This document shows, in pieces, positions 5,629-15,233 of a stretch of 64,000 bases of DNA. The notes beneath the pieces are model-generated. The model was not told the origin of the DNA and did no database searches. It saw only the letters and a program-made list of their open reading frames with translations. The position numbers and the translations under genes are program-made. How positions within the stretch are numbered: the stretch's first letter is position 1; each line of letters starts with the position of its first letter. The DNA comes from Lachnospiraceae bacterium (GTDB taxonomy: Bacteria > Bacillota > Clostridia > Lachnospirales > Lachnospiraceae), in contig CAJTEW010000002.1 of assembly GCA_910575605.1 (NCBI GenBank), positions 78,990-142,989 on the forward strand, in the 5' to 3' direction.

Positions 5629-8600
5629 ATGCAGAAACTTGTGAGAGAATATTTAAATGAGTTGAGAAGAAAGCAAAGGAAGCGCAGGAAGCTTACTGTT
5701 GCTGCCGTATTATTTTCGGTTGCTATCGTGGGCAGTGTTATCTGGGCTCTGGCAAAGGTTGGGATTGCCACAACCGGAGAGGCAAGATGCGGAAGGGAAG
5801 AGCATCAGCATACAGAGGAGTGCTATAGCGATGTTTTAAACTGCGGACAGGAGGAAGGCGGCGGACACACGCATGCAGACGAATGTTATCAGACAACAGA
5901 GCCTGCACTAGTCTGTGGTATGGAAGAGAGTGAGGAGCATACGCACGCGGAAGCATGCTGGCAGGCATCAGAGCCGGCGTTAGTGTGTGGACAGGAGGAA
6001 GCCGCCGGACATACTCATGCAGATGTATGCTATACAAAGCAGCTTGCCTGCACAAAAGAAGAGCATCAGCATGAAGAAGAATGCTATATTGACAAATCAG
6101 CAGATGTTGAAGATGCGTCCGTATGGAATACACAATATGAAAATATAGAATGGGAAAATGCATGGGGCAGGGACTTAGTAACAGCGGCAAAGCTCCAGCT
6201 TGACTATAAAGAGAGCGCAGCTAATTACATAGTTGCAGAGGATGGAAGCCATAAGGGATATACACGTTACGGACAGTTTAACGGAGACTCATATGCAGAC
6301 TGGGATGCCCCGTTCGTAAACTTCTGTATGTACTATGCAGGACTGAAAACTTCTGAAATGTTCCCAGATGAGAAGAATACAGCAGAATGGTACGATAAGT
6401 TTGTATTAGATGACGATGGAAAGAAAATAGTTTACTTGACAGCTCCAAAAGGATATGAGCCGCAGGAAGGAGACATTGTTTTCCTTAAGAAAGAAAATGA
6501 AGAAACAGCGTTCCAGATGGGAATAGTATCTTCTTATAATAAAGAAGATAAAGAGAAAAATGAATTTAAGGTTATTGAAGGAAACAGCGAAAACCAGGTT
6601 AAGGAAAATACATACAAGATAGACGACGAACGCATCTTTGAATATCTGAAGATTGGAGAGATGGAGAAGGTATATAAGGAATCACAGACGCCTCAGGAAC
6701 CGGAACAGCCAGAGCAGCCAGAAGAAGATGTTAAAGAGCCAGAAGAGCCAGTTGTCACACTGACTACAGAGGTAGACGGAGTAACAATTACTTTATTCGG
6801 ACCGGAAAGCTCCTTTGAAGCTGGAAGAGAATATGCAATTCAGGCGGAGAAAGTAGAGGACGAAGAAGTACTTGCAACGGTTGAAGAAGCTGTTGAACAG
6901 ATGGCGGAGGAAAAGGAGAAGAAGGTAGAGAATTTCCAGCCGTATGATATTAAGATTCTGGCGGATGGTGAGGAAGTGCAGCCGGTGGGTCCGGTATCGG
7001 TGAAGTTTTCTGGGCAGGAAGTTGTGAAGGCTGTAGAAGACGAAAAGACGGAAGTAAGTGTTATTCATGTAGATGAGACTACTGGTACGACAACGGATAT
7101 GGAAGCAGTTACTACAGATGAAAAGGATGTGGTAATTGAGACAGAACATTTTTCAGTATATGTATATGTAAATCTTGAAGATATCTTTGGAAAGATTAAG
7201 GTTACTATAGAGCATTGGGGTGAAAATATTGTAACAATTGATGGAGAGGCAGATGCATCAGTAGGAAAGGATACAGTATATGAAAAAGGAAAAACATCAA
7301 TTAATACACAAGAAATAGTTGAAGAAATATATGCTTCTGATACTATTGAGCTTCCTAATGAGTATTATGCAGACATTACGAAGCTGAGTAAGCTTTGCAA
7401 TGCAAAGACAGGTATAAATTATGATGTAAGCAAAGTGGGAATCTCAAATGATGGTGGAAAGACTTATAGAGAGTATAGTTTATCTTCAGAAGAGAAAATA
7501 AAAGATTTAAAGAATGGTTCTATTATACGCTTTTATTATGCGCCCAAAAAAGTTGAAAATGTAAAAAAGGGAAATGTAACATTTTATGATTATGATATTA
7601 GTGATGGATACTATTATAATTCGGGAGGAACAGATCAGAATAAGGTACCATCAAGTACCAGAAACTATTTAAAAACAGAAAACCAAGGTGTAAATGCCAC
7701 TGATAATTTTACTTCTGTAAATGGGAAGAAATTGATGGTAGGTCAATATGCATCTGGAAATAGAAGTAATGATGTGTATCCTTCCAATGAGCCAGGGAAA
7801 GAAACCGAAAAACTTAATGGAATGTACCTGAATAGAGGTAATGGCAAATTTGCTACTGGTGCTCCGGAAATCGTAGAAGGAATTGTACAGAGTACATTGA
7901 ACAACGGTAAGCTGCAGTTTAATGTGAAAACACCAAAATCTTTGTTCGAATCTGGAGCTGGAACAACTGTATATAACGATTATACGTTAGGGTTTAAGCA
8001 AAATGGGGACACATACACATTACAATATGCAAATAAAGCAGGTGAGAAGAAAACAAAAGACTTAACGGAACTTAATAACTATAGCGGAGCATACTCAAAT
8101 CTATTTTGGCCTTTGGATGGGCTGGGGAGAAAGCCAGGAGACCCAGATTTAGGAGCAGCAGGGAATCAATACAATTATTATAGCGGTGGTACTCATGCCA
8201 ACAATGATGATAAAGGAACTAACCATAATTGGCATTTTGGAATGACCTTTTCCACAGAGTTTACAGTAGGTGATTATACTGGCCCTATGGAGCTTTATTT
8301 TCGAGGTGATGATGATTTCTGGCTATTTATAGATGGAAAGAAGGCAATTGATATTGGAGGTATTCACTCAGCAACTGGTGAATCCATTGACTTACGTGAG
8401 TGGATGCAAAAAGAGGGGATGCTGGAGGATAAAACGGCAACACATACGATGAAGGTTTTTTATATGGAGCGTGGTGGATTTGGCTCCTGTTGTTATCTAC
8501 AATTTATTCTGCCAAATGCCAGCGAAGTTGAGATACCGGAACCTGAGACGACAGAGTACTCTGTAACAAAAGAATGGGATGATAATAATAGTCCATACAG

Positions 8601-9900
8601 ACCTACTCAAGTAGAGGTTACTTTAATACAACAACTGAAAGATGAAAACGGTAATTTATTACAAAGTACACAGACGAATGAGAAGATAATATTACCTCAC
8701 GAGGATACAGGCTGGACATATAAATGGACGGGACTGCCAAAGATTAATGGAGAAACTTCGGGGAAATACGACTACACATATTCTGCAAAAGAGATAAATC
8801 TTCCACCAGGCTATATAAGTGCGATTGACCCAAACGACCCTAGTAAGCTGGTTAATAAATTATCTCCGGTAAGTGTAGAGGTTGTAAAAGAATGGATAAA
8901 TGATAGTGGCAATTTAACACAGTATCGCCCCACAGAAGTGATTTTAAGATTATACGCCAGCAAGGATAATGGGAGAACGTGGGAGGCATTTCAGGATAAT
9001 AAACATGAGTCGGGATTTCGGGATGTTATATTGAAAGCTTCAGAAGGATGGAAGTCAAAGATAATTGATGATTTGCCAGAATATTGTAACTATCGACTAG
9101 ATACAGCTACGGGAATGTACTCGGCAGATAAGGTTCTTTACAGTGTAAGAGAAATGTACCAAGGTATAGACGGAAATCTATATCCGGTAGAAGAGGGGCA
9201 GCAGTTGGCAGGAGCCAAGGGAGCAAATTACAAAGTAAGCTATTCTGATGGGACATCGACAAGTAAAGATAATCCAGCTACATTGAAGACAACAAATACA
9301 CTGCTTACAAAATTTAAGATGGTGAAGAAAGGAACTGAGGCTGGAACTCCTAATTTGGAGGGAGCAAAGTTTATATTAACACCTTATGAGGAAAATAATG
9401 CAGGCGAAGGAAATCATTTGTTGGAAGTAGTTGAAGGAGAGTTTGAAACAAATAAAGAAACTTTAGAGTTGCCAATATACGATGGTATTTCTGATAGTAA
9501 TGGTGTAATTCAATGGACTTCCCGTACTGAGCCGAAAGAAACTGAAATAAGACCAGGTGTATATATTATGAAAGAGACCGAGGCCCCAATGGGGTATATG
9601 CTAAGTGGTGTTGAATGGATTATAACGGTTACTAAGATAGAAAATGAAGAAGGTTCAACCACTAAGGCGGCTGTTACATTGAATGATAATAATAAAACGC
9701 CTGTAGAGCCTATAAACGTTAGTAATGATATAAATGGAGAGCTGGTATTTGAGTACGCTTTTCTTGATGAGGTTCTATATGAACTTCCGTCAACCGGCGG
9801 CTTTGGCATTTACTGGTATATGTTCAGCGGCATACTGCTAATGTTAGCAGCAGCACTGATAACATATAGAAATAAGCGTAGGGAGGTGCTGAGAAGTTAA
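5629..9900 (+). CDS. Giant LPXTG tip adhesin with Cys/His repeats, pseudo-CHAP, fibro-slime and Cna-B domains
   Basis: 1423 aa. Residues 1-20 are basic and 21-45 an uncleaved-looking hydrophobic signal. Residues 54-152 hold repeats of the form C-x-x-E-E...H-x-H-x-x-x-C-(Y/W). About 190-345 align by eye with CHAP amidase domains, but the catalytic Cys position is D226 (WDAPFVNF) and the His position is Q296 (FQMGIV), so the domain should be inactive. About 865-960 contain a fibro-slime-like motif (FRGDDDFWLFIDGK). Cna-B/SpaA-like modules follow from about 975 to 1375 (VTKEW repeats; E-box KETEAPMGY). LPSTG sits at 1386-1390, then a membrane helix and a basic tail. It is the largest protein and lies upstream of the backbone pilin and the sortases, as pilus tip proteins usually do. 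Confidence 0.88.
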   Translation: MQKLVREYLNELRRKQRKRRKLTVAAVLFSVAIVGSVIWALAKVGIATTGEARCGREEHQHTEECYSDVLNCGQEEGGGHTHADECYQTTEPALVCGMEESEEHTHAEACWQASEPALVCGQEEAAGHTHADVCYTKQLACTKEEHQHEEECYIDKSADVEDASVWNTQYENIEWENAWGRDLVTAAKLQLDYKESAANYIVAEDGSHKGYTRYGQFNGDSYADWDAPFVNFCMYYAGLKTSEMFPDEKNTAEWYDKFVLDDDGKKIVYLTAPKGYEPQEGDIVFLKKENEETAFQMGIVSSYNKEDKEKNEFKVIEGNSENQVKENTYKIDDERIFEYLKIGEMEKVYKESQTPQEPEQPEQPEEDVKEPEEPVVTLTTEVDGVTITLFGPESSFEAGREYAIQAEKVEDEEVLATVEEAVEQMAEEKEKKVENFQPYDIKILADGEEVQPVGPVSVKFSGQEVVKAVEDEKTEVSVIHVDETTGTTTDMEAVTTDEKDVVIETEHFSVYVYVNLEDIFGKIKVTIEHWGENIVTIDGEADASVGKDTVYEKGKTSINTQEIVEEIYASDTIELPNEYYADITKLSKLCNAKTGINYDVSKVGISNDGGKTYREYSLSSEEKIKDLKNGSIIRFYYAPKKVENVKKGNVTFYDYDISDGYYYNSGGTDQNKVPSSTRNYLKTENQGVNATDNFTSVNGKKLMVGQYASGNRSNDVYPSNEPGKETEKLNGMYLNRGNGKFATGAPEIVEGIVQSTLNNGKLQFNVKTPKSLFESGAGTTVYNDYTLGFKQNGDTYTLQYANKAGEKKTKDLTELNNYSGAYSNLFWPLDGLGRKPGDPDLGAAGNQYNYYSGGTHANNDDKGTNHNWHFGMTFSTEFTVGDYTGPMELYFRGDDDFWLFIDGKKAIDIGGIHSATGESIDLREWMQKEGMLEDKTATHTMKVFYMERGGFGSCCYLQFILPNASEVEIPEPETTEYSVTKEWDDNNSPYRPTQVEVTLIQQLKDENGNLLQSTQTNEKIILPHEDTGWTYKWTGLPKINGETSGKYDYTYSAKEINLPPGYISAIDPNDPSKLVNKLSPVSVEVVKEWINDSGNLTQYRPTEVILRLYASKDNGRTWEAFQDNKHESGFRDVILKASEGWKSKIIDDLPEYCNYRLDTATGMYSADKVLYSVREMYQGIDGNLYPVEEGQQLAGAKGANYKVSYSDGTSTSKDNPATLKTTNTLLTKFKMVKKGTEAGTPNLEGAKFILTPYEENNAGEGNHLLEVVEGEFETNKETLELPIYDGISDSNGVIQWTSRTEPKETEIRPGVYIMKETEAPMGYMLSGVEWIITVTKIENEEGSTTKAAVTLNDNNKTPVEPINVSNDINGELVFEYAFLDEVLYELPSTGGFGIYWYMFSGILLMLAAALITYRNKRREVLRS

Positions 9901-10029
9901 AATATGAAAATAACTTTTTGGCGGTCCTTGCACCGCACAGAAGAAAGTGCATAACATGCACCGGCGGAAATTGTGTGCACATGCGCATGCAGCCCAAATG
10001 TTAAAAACAATATAGAAAAGGAGAAGATG

Positions 10030-11628
10030 ATGATGAAGAAATTCAAAAAAGTTTTTGCTGTGATTTTATCATTAGCAATGGTTCTGGGAATGTCAGTGAC
10101 GTCATTCGCAGCAGATGGGCCGAAGGCAATTACTATCAGCGGCATAACAAAAGAAAGTGATACCAACAAAATAAAGGTTTTGGCTTACAAAATCATTAAC
10201 TATGATCCGGTAGGAAAATATGTGCCGGTTGTAAAAGACTCTATTGATGTAGACGCAAACGGACAGCTTACGCCTACAGGAGAAAATATACAGGCATTAT
10301 TTTACGAGCATTTATCAGAGTTAGGTGATCCTGTAGAAATCATTGATTATACAGAGACTGACAAAGAATATACTTATACTTTTGCTCCACAAGAAGCAGG
10401 TTCATGGATGATAGTTGTTAATGGCGCGACACAGTATGTATATAACCCAGCAATTGTTAGCGTAAGTCAGACACCAGAGGGATTAGATTATGGTACCTTG
10501 AACCTTGCAGAGGATACATTTGATGACGAGGTTTATTTCAAAAAGTCACCAATCCCATTTGAGAAAACTGCAGTGACACCTGATGTAAACGGAGTACAGT
10601 ATGGCGATATTATTGAATTTAATATAAAGACGACAATTCCAAGCTATCCGTTAAGCCAAACAGATTTAGTATTCAAGATTTCTGATACCTTGACTGGACT
10701 TAAGCTGGTTGTAGATGAAGGGCATAGACCATCTATTGTCCTTACTGGTGATGTTACAGAGGGAGATCAAGATTTTGCTAATGGACAATTAAGTGCTATT
10801 CAGAATGAAGGAGAAAAGTTTACGGTAGATTTGAGTAATGATGATTTTCTCCATGCTAACAGAGGAAAAGGGATTACCCTCACCTACTGGGGCAAAGTAA
10901 CAAGCGATGCAAAATTAACAGTTGACGAACTTAACAATACTGCAAGCCTTGAATATTCTACTCATGATGGAACAGCATCAGACAGTGATGAGACATGGCA
11001 CTATACATTTGGTATTGATAGTACGATTACAGGAACCACTGAGAACTGGTCAGCATCAGGTGAATTTTTTAAAGTAGATGAAAAGGGAAATGTACAGTAT
11101 GTAGAGGGCGAAAAGAAGTTTGAAACAACAGAAGGCGAAACACTTGAAGGAGCAGAATTCCAGCTTCACATTGGCAGCGCTGACGGCGAACTGTTTACAG
11201 ATGCCAGCGGAAGAAGTACTTTTGCAACAACTGAAGATGGACGCTTAGAAATTAATGGCCTTGACAGCGATATTACTTATTACCTTGTGGAGACAAAGGC
11301 TCCAACAGGATACACAATTAATAGTACACCGGTAAAAGTTACATTTGAAGCTGAATATGCGGAGGACGGAAAACTTTCAAGCTATGTTGTAAAGATGGAT
11401 GACAAGGTAGCTGCTGAATATACGTATGACGCAGGAACCACAGTTGGCGAAGGAAAGGTGACTGTTAATGAGGAAGTATTAAATCCATTTAACTTTAAAA
11501 ACACCAAGCTCGCATCCCTCCCGTCAACCGGTGGTATCGGTACAACAATCTTCACTATCGGCGGATGTGCAATCATGATTATTGCAGCAGCATTATTCTT
11601 CGCAAGCCGCAGAAAATCTGCTAAATAA
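10030..11628 (+). CDS. Major (backbone) pilin with LPXTG signal
   Basis: About 532 aa. There is a cleavable signal peptide (hydrophobic core VFAVILSLAMVLG, then SFAADG), central Cna-B-like isopeptide domains, an E-box (YYLVETKAPTGY) near residue 420, and a sorting signal LPSTG at 497-501 with membrane helix and RRK tail. The E-box and sorting signal are hallmarks of sortase-polymerised backbone pilins. Three consecutive ATGs lie at 10027, 10030 and 10033; AAGGAG at 10018-10023 favours the second or third. A stem-loop follows the gene, before the two sortases, which may raise pilin yield relative to them. Confidence 0.9.
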   Translation: MMKKFKKVFAVILSLAMVLGMSVTSFAADGPKAITISGITKESDTNKIKVLAYKIINYDPVGKYVPVVKDSIDVDANGQLTPTGENIQALFYEHLSELGDPVEIIDYTETDKEYTYTFAPQEAGSWMIVVNGATQYVYNPAIVSVSQTPEGLDYGTLNLAEDTFDDEVYFKKSPIPFEKTAVTPDVNGVQYGDIIEFNIKTTIPSYPLSQTDLVFKISDTLTGLKLVVDEGHRPSIVLTGDVTEGDQDFANGQLSAIQNEGEKFTVDLSNDDFLHANRGKGITLTYWGKVTSDAKLTVDELNNTASLEYSTHDGTASDSDETWHYTFGIDSTITGTTENWSASGEFFKVDEKGNVQYVEGEKKFETTEGETLEGAEFQLHIGSADGELFTDASGRSTFATTEDGRLEINGLDSDITYYLVETKAPTGYTINSTPVKVTFEAEYAEDGKLSSYVVKMDDKVAAEYTYDAGTTVGEGKVTVNEEVLNPFNFKNTKLASLPSTGGIGTTIFTIGGCAIMIIAAALFFASRRKSAK

Positions 11629-11662
11629 TTAAAGCAAAATTAAAAATACTTACTTAATAAAA

Positions 11663-11689
11663 GCTCCGGGGCATTTGATGTCCCGGAGC
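11663..11689 (+). promoter_or_regulatory. GC-rich stem-loop between pilin and sortase genes
   Basis: GCTCCGGG (11663-11670) pairs perfectly with CCCGGAGC (11682-11689) around an 11-nt loop. No T-run follows, so it is not a standard terminator. It is better read as an RNA-stabilising 3' end or partial terminator that keeps pilin mRNA more abundant than the downstream sortase message. Confidence 0.6.
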
Positions 11690-11730
11690 GGTAAAACAAA
11701 AACATAGATACAACATTAAGGAGAGTCCGG

Positions 11731-12669
11731 ATGAAGAAAAAAACCAGCAAAATTTTAATAGCAATTTTATTTTTAGCCGGGTTGTCCTTGCTGCTGTATC
11801 CTTTTGCAGCAAATCAGTGGAATAATTACAGACAAAAAAGACTGATTTCTAACTATGAACAGGTAGTAGCTAAAAAAGAAGCGTCAGGCATACTTGACTA
11901 TGATGCGGAGTGGGAGACAGCTGCAAAGTACAATGAAGCTTTACTTCCGAGTATCCTGCCAGATGCTTTTGCTGTAGCAGAGGCTTCTGATGAAAATGAA
12001 GAATATATATCCAGTTTGAATATTGCAGGGGACGGGATTATGGGAACTGTGGAGATTCCAAAGATTAAGATTACCCTTCCTATATTTCACGGTACAGATG
12101 AAGAGGTATTGGAGAAAGCAGCGGGACACCTGGAAGGAAGCTCTCTTCCGGTAGGTGGAGAGAATACCCATTCAGTTATTACTGCGCACAGGGGGCTTCC
12201 TAGTGCGGCATTATTCACGGATCTTGATAAGCTAAAAAAAGGCGACCATTTTTTGATTCATGTATTAGATGATACACTTTGTTATCAGGTGGATAAAATA
12301 ACAGTTGTTGAGCCGAAGGATACAAAGGATATGGTGGTGGAGGAAGGGGAGGATCTTGTAACCCTTCTTACCTGCACACCTTACGGGGTAAACAGCCACC
12401 GTATGCTGGTACGGGGACACAGAGTTCCGTATGTTCCGGGAGTTGAGGATGAGAGCATACCGCTTAATAACATGAGTCTGCATACCAATTATATTCTTTG
12501 GATAGTAGTAGGATTACTGGTAACAGGTATATTTACTTTTTTCCTATATAAAAGGGAACGAAAGAGAGAGGCATTGCGAATGCAGAGTGAAGAGAAAGCT
12601 TTTGATAAAGAAAATGTAGAACAGGTGACAGATGCCAGCATGAATACTGTGGAAAAGCAAGAGGAGTAG
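11731..12669 (+). CDS. srtC: Class C sortase (pilus polymerase) 1
   Basis: 312 aa. N-terminal signal-anchor helix (about 7-28), sortase domain about 105-235, then a second membrane helix (about 252-272) and a basic tail, the two-helix layout of class C sortases. Catalytic residues are H153 (TAHRG), C215 (LLTCTPYG) and R224 (NSHRMLVRG). It joins the LPXTG threonine of pilin subunits to a lysine on the next subunit. It is followed 2 nt later by a second sortase; the two share the motifs and the LISNY pattern near the N-terminus, so they are a duplicated pair with probably divided substrate roles. Confidence 0.93.
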   Translation: MKKKTSKILIAILFLAGLSLLLYPFAANQWNNYRQKRLISNYEQVVAKKEASGILDYDAEWETAAKYNEALLPSILPDAFAVAEASDENEEYISSLNIAGDGIMGTVEIPKIKITLPIFHGTDEEVLEKAAGHLEGSSLPVGGENTHSVITAHRGLPSAALFTDLDKLKKGDHFLIHVLDDTLCYQVDKITVVEPKDTKDMVVEEGEDLVTLLTCTPYGVNSHRMLVRGHRVPYVPGVEDESIPLNNMSLHTNYILWIVVGLLVTGIFTFFLYKRERKREALRMQSEEKAFDKENVEQVTDASMNTVEKQEE

Positions 12670-12671
12670 AT

Positions 12672-13580
12672 ATGAAAAGAAAGGTATCCACATTTTTATT
12701 TGGACTGCTGTTTCTGGCCGGCTTCGGCATAATGGCATATCCGACAATATCAAATCAGTGGAATACATACCGGCAGTCAAAGCTTATTTCTAATTATGAC
12801 AGTGTAGTAAAAGAGATGAGTGGAGAGGATTTTGAGGCAGAATGGGAAGCAGCAAAGAGCTATAACCAGACCTTCGAGCAAAACAGCATCCGTAGTGATG
12901 TATTTGGAATTGAAGAGTCAGATGATATTAAAGGCACAGAGTACTGGAAAGTGCTGAACGTAGCCGGGGACGGGATTATGGGCTATCTTACTATACCGAA
13001 AATCAATGTTCGCTTATCCATTTATCATGGAACGAATGAAGATGTGATTCAGACAGGGGTGGGACATTTGAACGGAACAAAGCTTCCAATCGGAGGTAAG
13101 AGTAATCATAGTGTCCTGTCTGCCCACAGAGGCCTTCCTAGCGCAAAGTTGTTTACAGATATTGACCAGTTAAAAGAGAGAGACAGATTCTATCTTCATA
13201 TTTTAAATGAGGATTTGGCATACGAGGTGGATCAGATTCTTCCAATGATTGACAAGGATGATTATGATGCACTGGAGGAGGCTATGAAGATAGCAGAGGG
13301 TGAGGATTATGTAACTTTATTTACCTGTACACCTTATGGGGTAAACAGCCACCGTCTGCTTGTGCGGGGACATAGAGTTCCTTATGACGGAGAGCTTGAG
13401 AGTACGCCTGTGGATTCTATGGTACAGGCAATTCAGAACTATTATATGCTATACCTGCTGATTGGACTTGGAGTGACAGTACTGGCGATTATGGTTATGC
13501 GCCGGGCTGCGAAAAAGAGGAGCATCAGACAGGCAGAAACGAAAACAGATATAGAGAACTGTGAGGAGGGAGAAAATTGA
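12672..13580 (+). CDS. srtC: Class C sortase (pilus polymerase) 2
   Basis: 302 aa, paralogue of the preceding sortase with the same start (membrane helix, NQWN-YRQ, LISNY), the same catalytic set (H152 in SAHRG, C219 in LFTCTPYG, R228 in NSHRLLVRG) and a C-terminal membrane helix. No lid motif is obvious to me. Its stop codon overlaps the TTG start of the next pilin-like gene, so the pair is translationally coupled. Tandem class C sortases usually serve backbone polymerisation and addition of ancillary pilins respectively. Confidence 0.92.
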   Translation: MKRKVSTFLFGLLFLAGFGIMAYPTISNQWNTYRQSKLISNYDSVVKEMSGEDFEAEWEAAKSYNQTFEQNSIRSDVFGIEESDDIKGTEYWKVLNVAGDGIMGYLTIPKINVRLSIYHGTNEDVIQTGVGHLNGTKLPIGGKSNHSVLSAHRGLPSAKLFTDIDQLKERDRFYLHILNEDLAYEVDQILPMIDKDDYDALEEAMKIAEGEDYVTLFTCTPYGVNSHRLLVRGHRVPYDGELESTPVDSMVQAIQNYYMLYLLIGLGVTVLAIMVMRRAAKKRSIRQAETKTDIENCEEGEN

Positions 13581-14641
13581 GGATAAGCAGAAAAGGGAAA
13601 ACCAGATGTGCATTAGTGCTGACTGCGCTTATGGCGCTGACAGGCATGTCTATGCAGCAGACCTATGCGGCAGATGGAATTGATGTAGACAAGAATGACT
13701 GCAGTATTACGGTATCTGCTTCAGTTGGAAAGAGTGGAGAATACAATGACAAATATCTGGAAGATTTTAATAAAATGGAGATTCCGATAGACATTTACCG
13801 TGTGGCAGATGTTGATGTAACAGGACAGAAATATACGGCAGTATCTCCATTTGAAGCAGTAAATCTAAAGGACATCAGCAGCAGCACTACGGCGGATGAG
13901 TGGATGGAAAAAGCAGGAGAAGCAGCAAAGAAGGAGAATCTTGATAAGGCTTCACCATTGACAGCTACAACGGTATCAGGAACAGCAAAATTTGAAAATC
14001 TTACTCCGGGCATGTATCTTGTAGTGCCCCGGGAAGCATTTAATACACACTTTACCACCCAATATACATTTACACCCTATCTGACAGCGCTTCCAAGCAG
14101 CGAGTATGCATTGACAGGAGCTGGAAGCGACGAATGGGTTTATGACACGGAGATTGGCCTGAAGCCGGAAGCAAATCCTCAGTTTGGGAAGCTGAATATT
14201 CATAAAATCCTGCAGAATTATAATGAGACATTAGGCCAGGCAACATTTGTATTCCGGGTGGAAGCTATCGATGAAGATGGGAATCTGTTATATGATGCAG
14301 AGAATAAGCCGGTGTACAGTGAAGTAGTCAGCACTACCCATGCGGGACTTGTAGAGGAGACGGTGACTCTTGAGCATATTCCGGCAGGGGTTACAGTAAG
14401 GGTAACAGAGGTTTACTCTGGTGCAAGCTATGAGACTGCTGGTGATACAGTAAAAGATGTTCTTATATGGTCTGACGCAGCGGCCGGCGGAACCATAGAT
14501 GGTGTCGTAATTGAGACCGCAGAGGTGACCTTTGAAAACAGATATGACGGCGGAAACCGGGGCGGATACGGTGTGACCAATGAGTTTACGAATAAAGACG
14601 CAGGCTGGGAGTGGACATCAGGACCCGCAGAGGAAGAGTAG
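13577..14641 (+). CDS. Pilin-like secreted protein without sorting signal
   Basis: 354 aa starting at TTG 13577 (GGAGGG at 13564-13569), overlapping the previous stop. Signal peptide ends near TYA-ADG. About 40-190 is a Cna-B-like region (FENLTPGMYLVV), and about 205-330 a second beta-rich region ending in a conserved-looking E-N-R/E-F-T-N motif. The C-terminus (SGPAEEE) has no LPXTG, membrane helix or basic tail, so sortase cannot anchor it in the usual way. It may be the lowest-abundance or released subunit, or be held by another protein. Confidence 0.75.
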   Translation: MRISRKGKTRCALVLTALMALTGMSMQQTYAADGIDVDKNDCSITVSASVGKSGEYNDKYLEDFNKMEIPIDIYRVADVDVTGQKYTAVSPFEAVNLKDISSSTTADEWMEKAGEAAKKENLDKASPLTATTVSGTAKFENLTPGMYLVVPREAFNTHFTTQYTFTPYLTALPSSEYALTGAGSDEWVYDTEIGLKPEANPQFGKLNIHKILQNYNETLGQATFVFRVEAIDEDGNLLYDAENKPVYSEVVSTTHAGLVEETVTLEHIPAGVTVRVTEVYSGASYETAGDTVKDVLIWSDAAAGGTIDGVVIETAEVTFENRYDGGNRGGYGVTNEFTNKDAGWEWTSGPAEEE

Positions 14642-14660
14642 AAAGGGGCTGCGACAAAAA

Positions 14661-15233
14661 ATGAAGATAATAAGAAAATATAAAAAAGTAGCTGCAATGT
14701 CAGCCGCAGCGCTGGGCCTGGTGGCAGCACTTACGATTGAAAGCTCTATGGCTTATTTTACCACCTATGTATCTGCCGAAGGCGGCCATGTGGTAAACAT
14801 AGGAGCAAGGACGGAGATTCAGGAAGAAGTAAGTGAGATGACAAAGCATATTACACTACTTAATACATCGGACAGAGGAGACTGTTTTGTACGTTTGATG
14901 GTATTTTATGGTGCGGGAGTGTCAGTGACATATTCCGATGTAGAAGGAAAGGGCGATTGGTATGACGGCGGGGACGGCTACTGGTATTACAGGCCGATAC
15001 TTCCTATGGGGGAGAAAACCTCACAGCTTGATGTGTCAATTGACACAACAGGACTTGTTAAGCCAGGTACAGATCCAAATACAGCAGCAGAATATATTAA
15101 GGATAAATTTAACGTGGTTGTTGTTCAGGAGTGTACTCCTGTGCTTTATGATGACGATGGAAAGGCTTATGCTAATTGGGAGACTGTTTATACGGATTAC
15201 CAGAAGGCATCTGGAGAGGGGGATGGTAACTAA
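14661..15233 (+). CDS. TasA/CalY-like secreted fibre protein 1
   Basis: About 190 aa. ATG 14661 is chosen because the upstream extension lacks a ribosome binding site and the signal sequence begins here. The basic N-terminus is followed by a hydrophobic core and the junction SSMAYFTTYVSAEG, which resembles the SipW-dependent signal region of TasA/camelysin-type proteins (…A-Y-F-T/S-D…). The mature part is beta-rich and acidic. Its stop overlaps the next start (TAATG). The SipW-type peptidase at 17771 is the likely processing enzyme. Family assignment rests on the signal region and gene context, so it is moderate. Confidence 0.65.
   Translation: MKIIRKYKKVAAMSAAALGLVAALTIESSMAYFTTYVSAEGGHVVNIGARTEIQEEVSEMTKHITLLNTSDRGDCFVRLMVFYGAGVSVTYSDVEGKGDWYDGGDGYWYYRPILPMGEKTSQLDVSIDTTGLVKPGTDPNTAAEYIKDKFNVVVVQECTPVLYDDDGKAYANWETVYTDYQKASGEGDGN

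Noticed and set aside
5738-6190. Open frame on the minus strand inside the adhesin gene
   Set aside because: Shadow of the repeat-rich coding strand; no ribosome binding site and His/Leu-biased composition.
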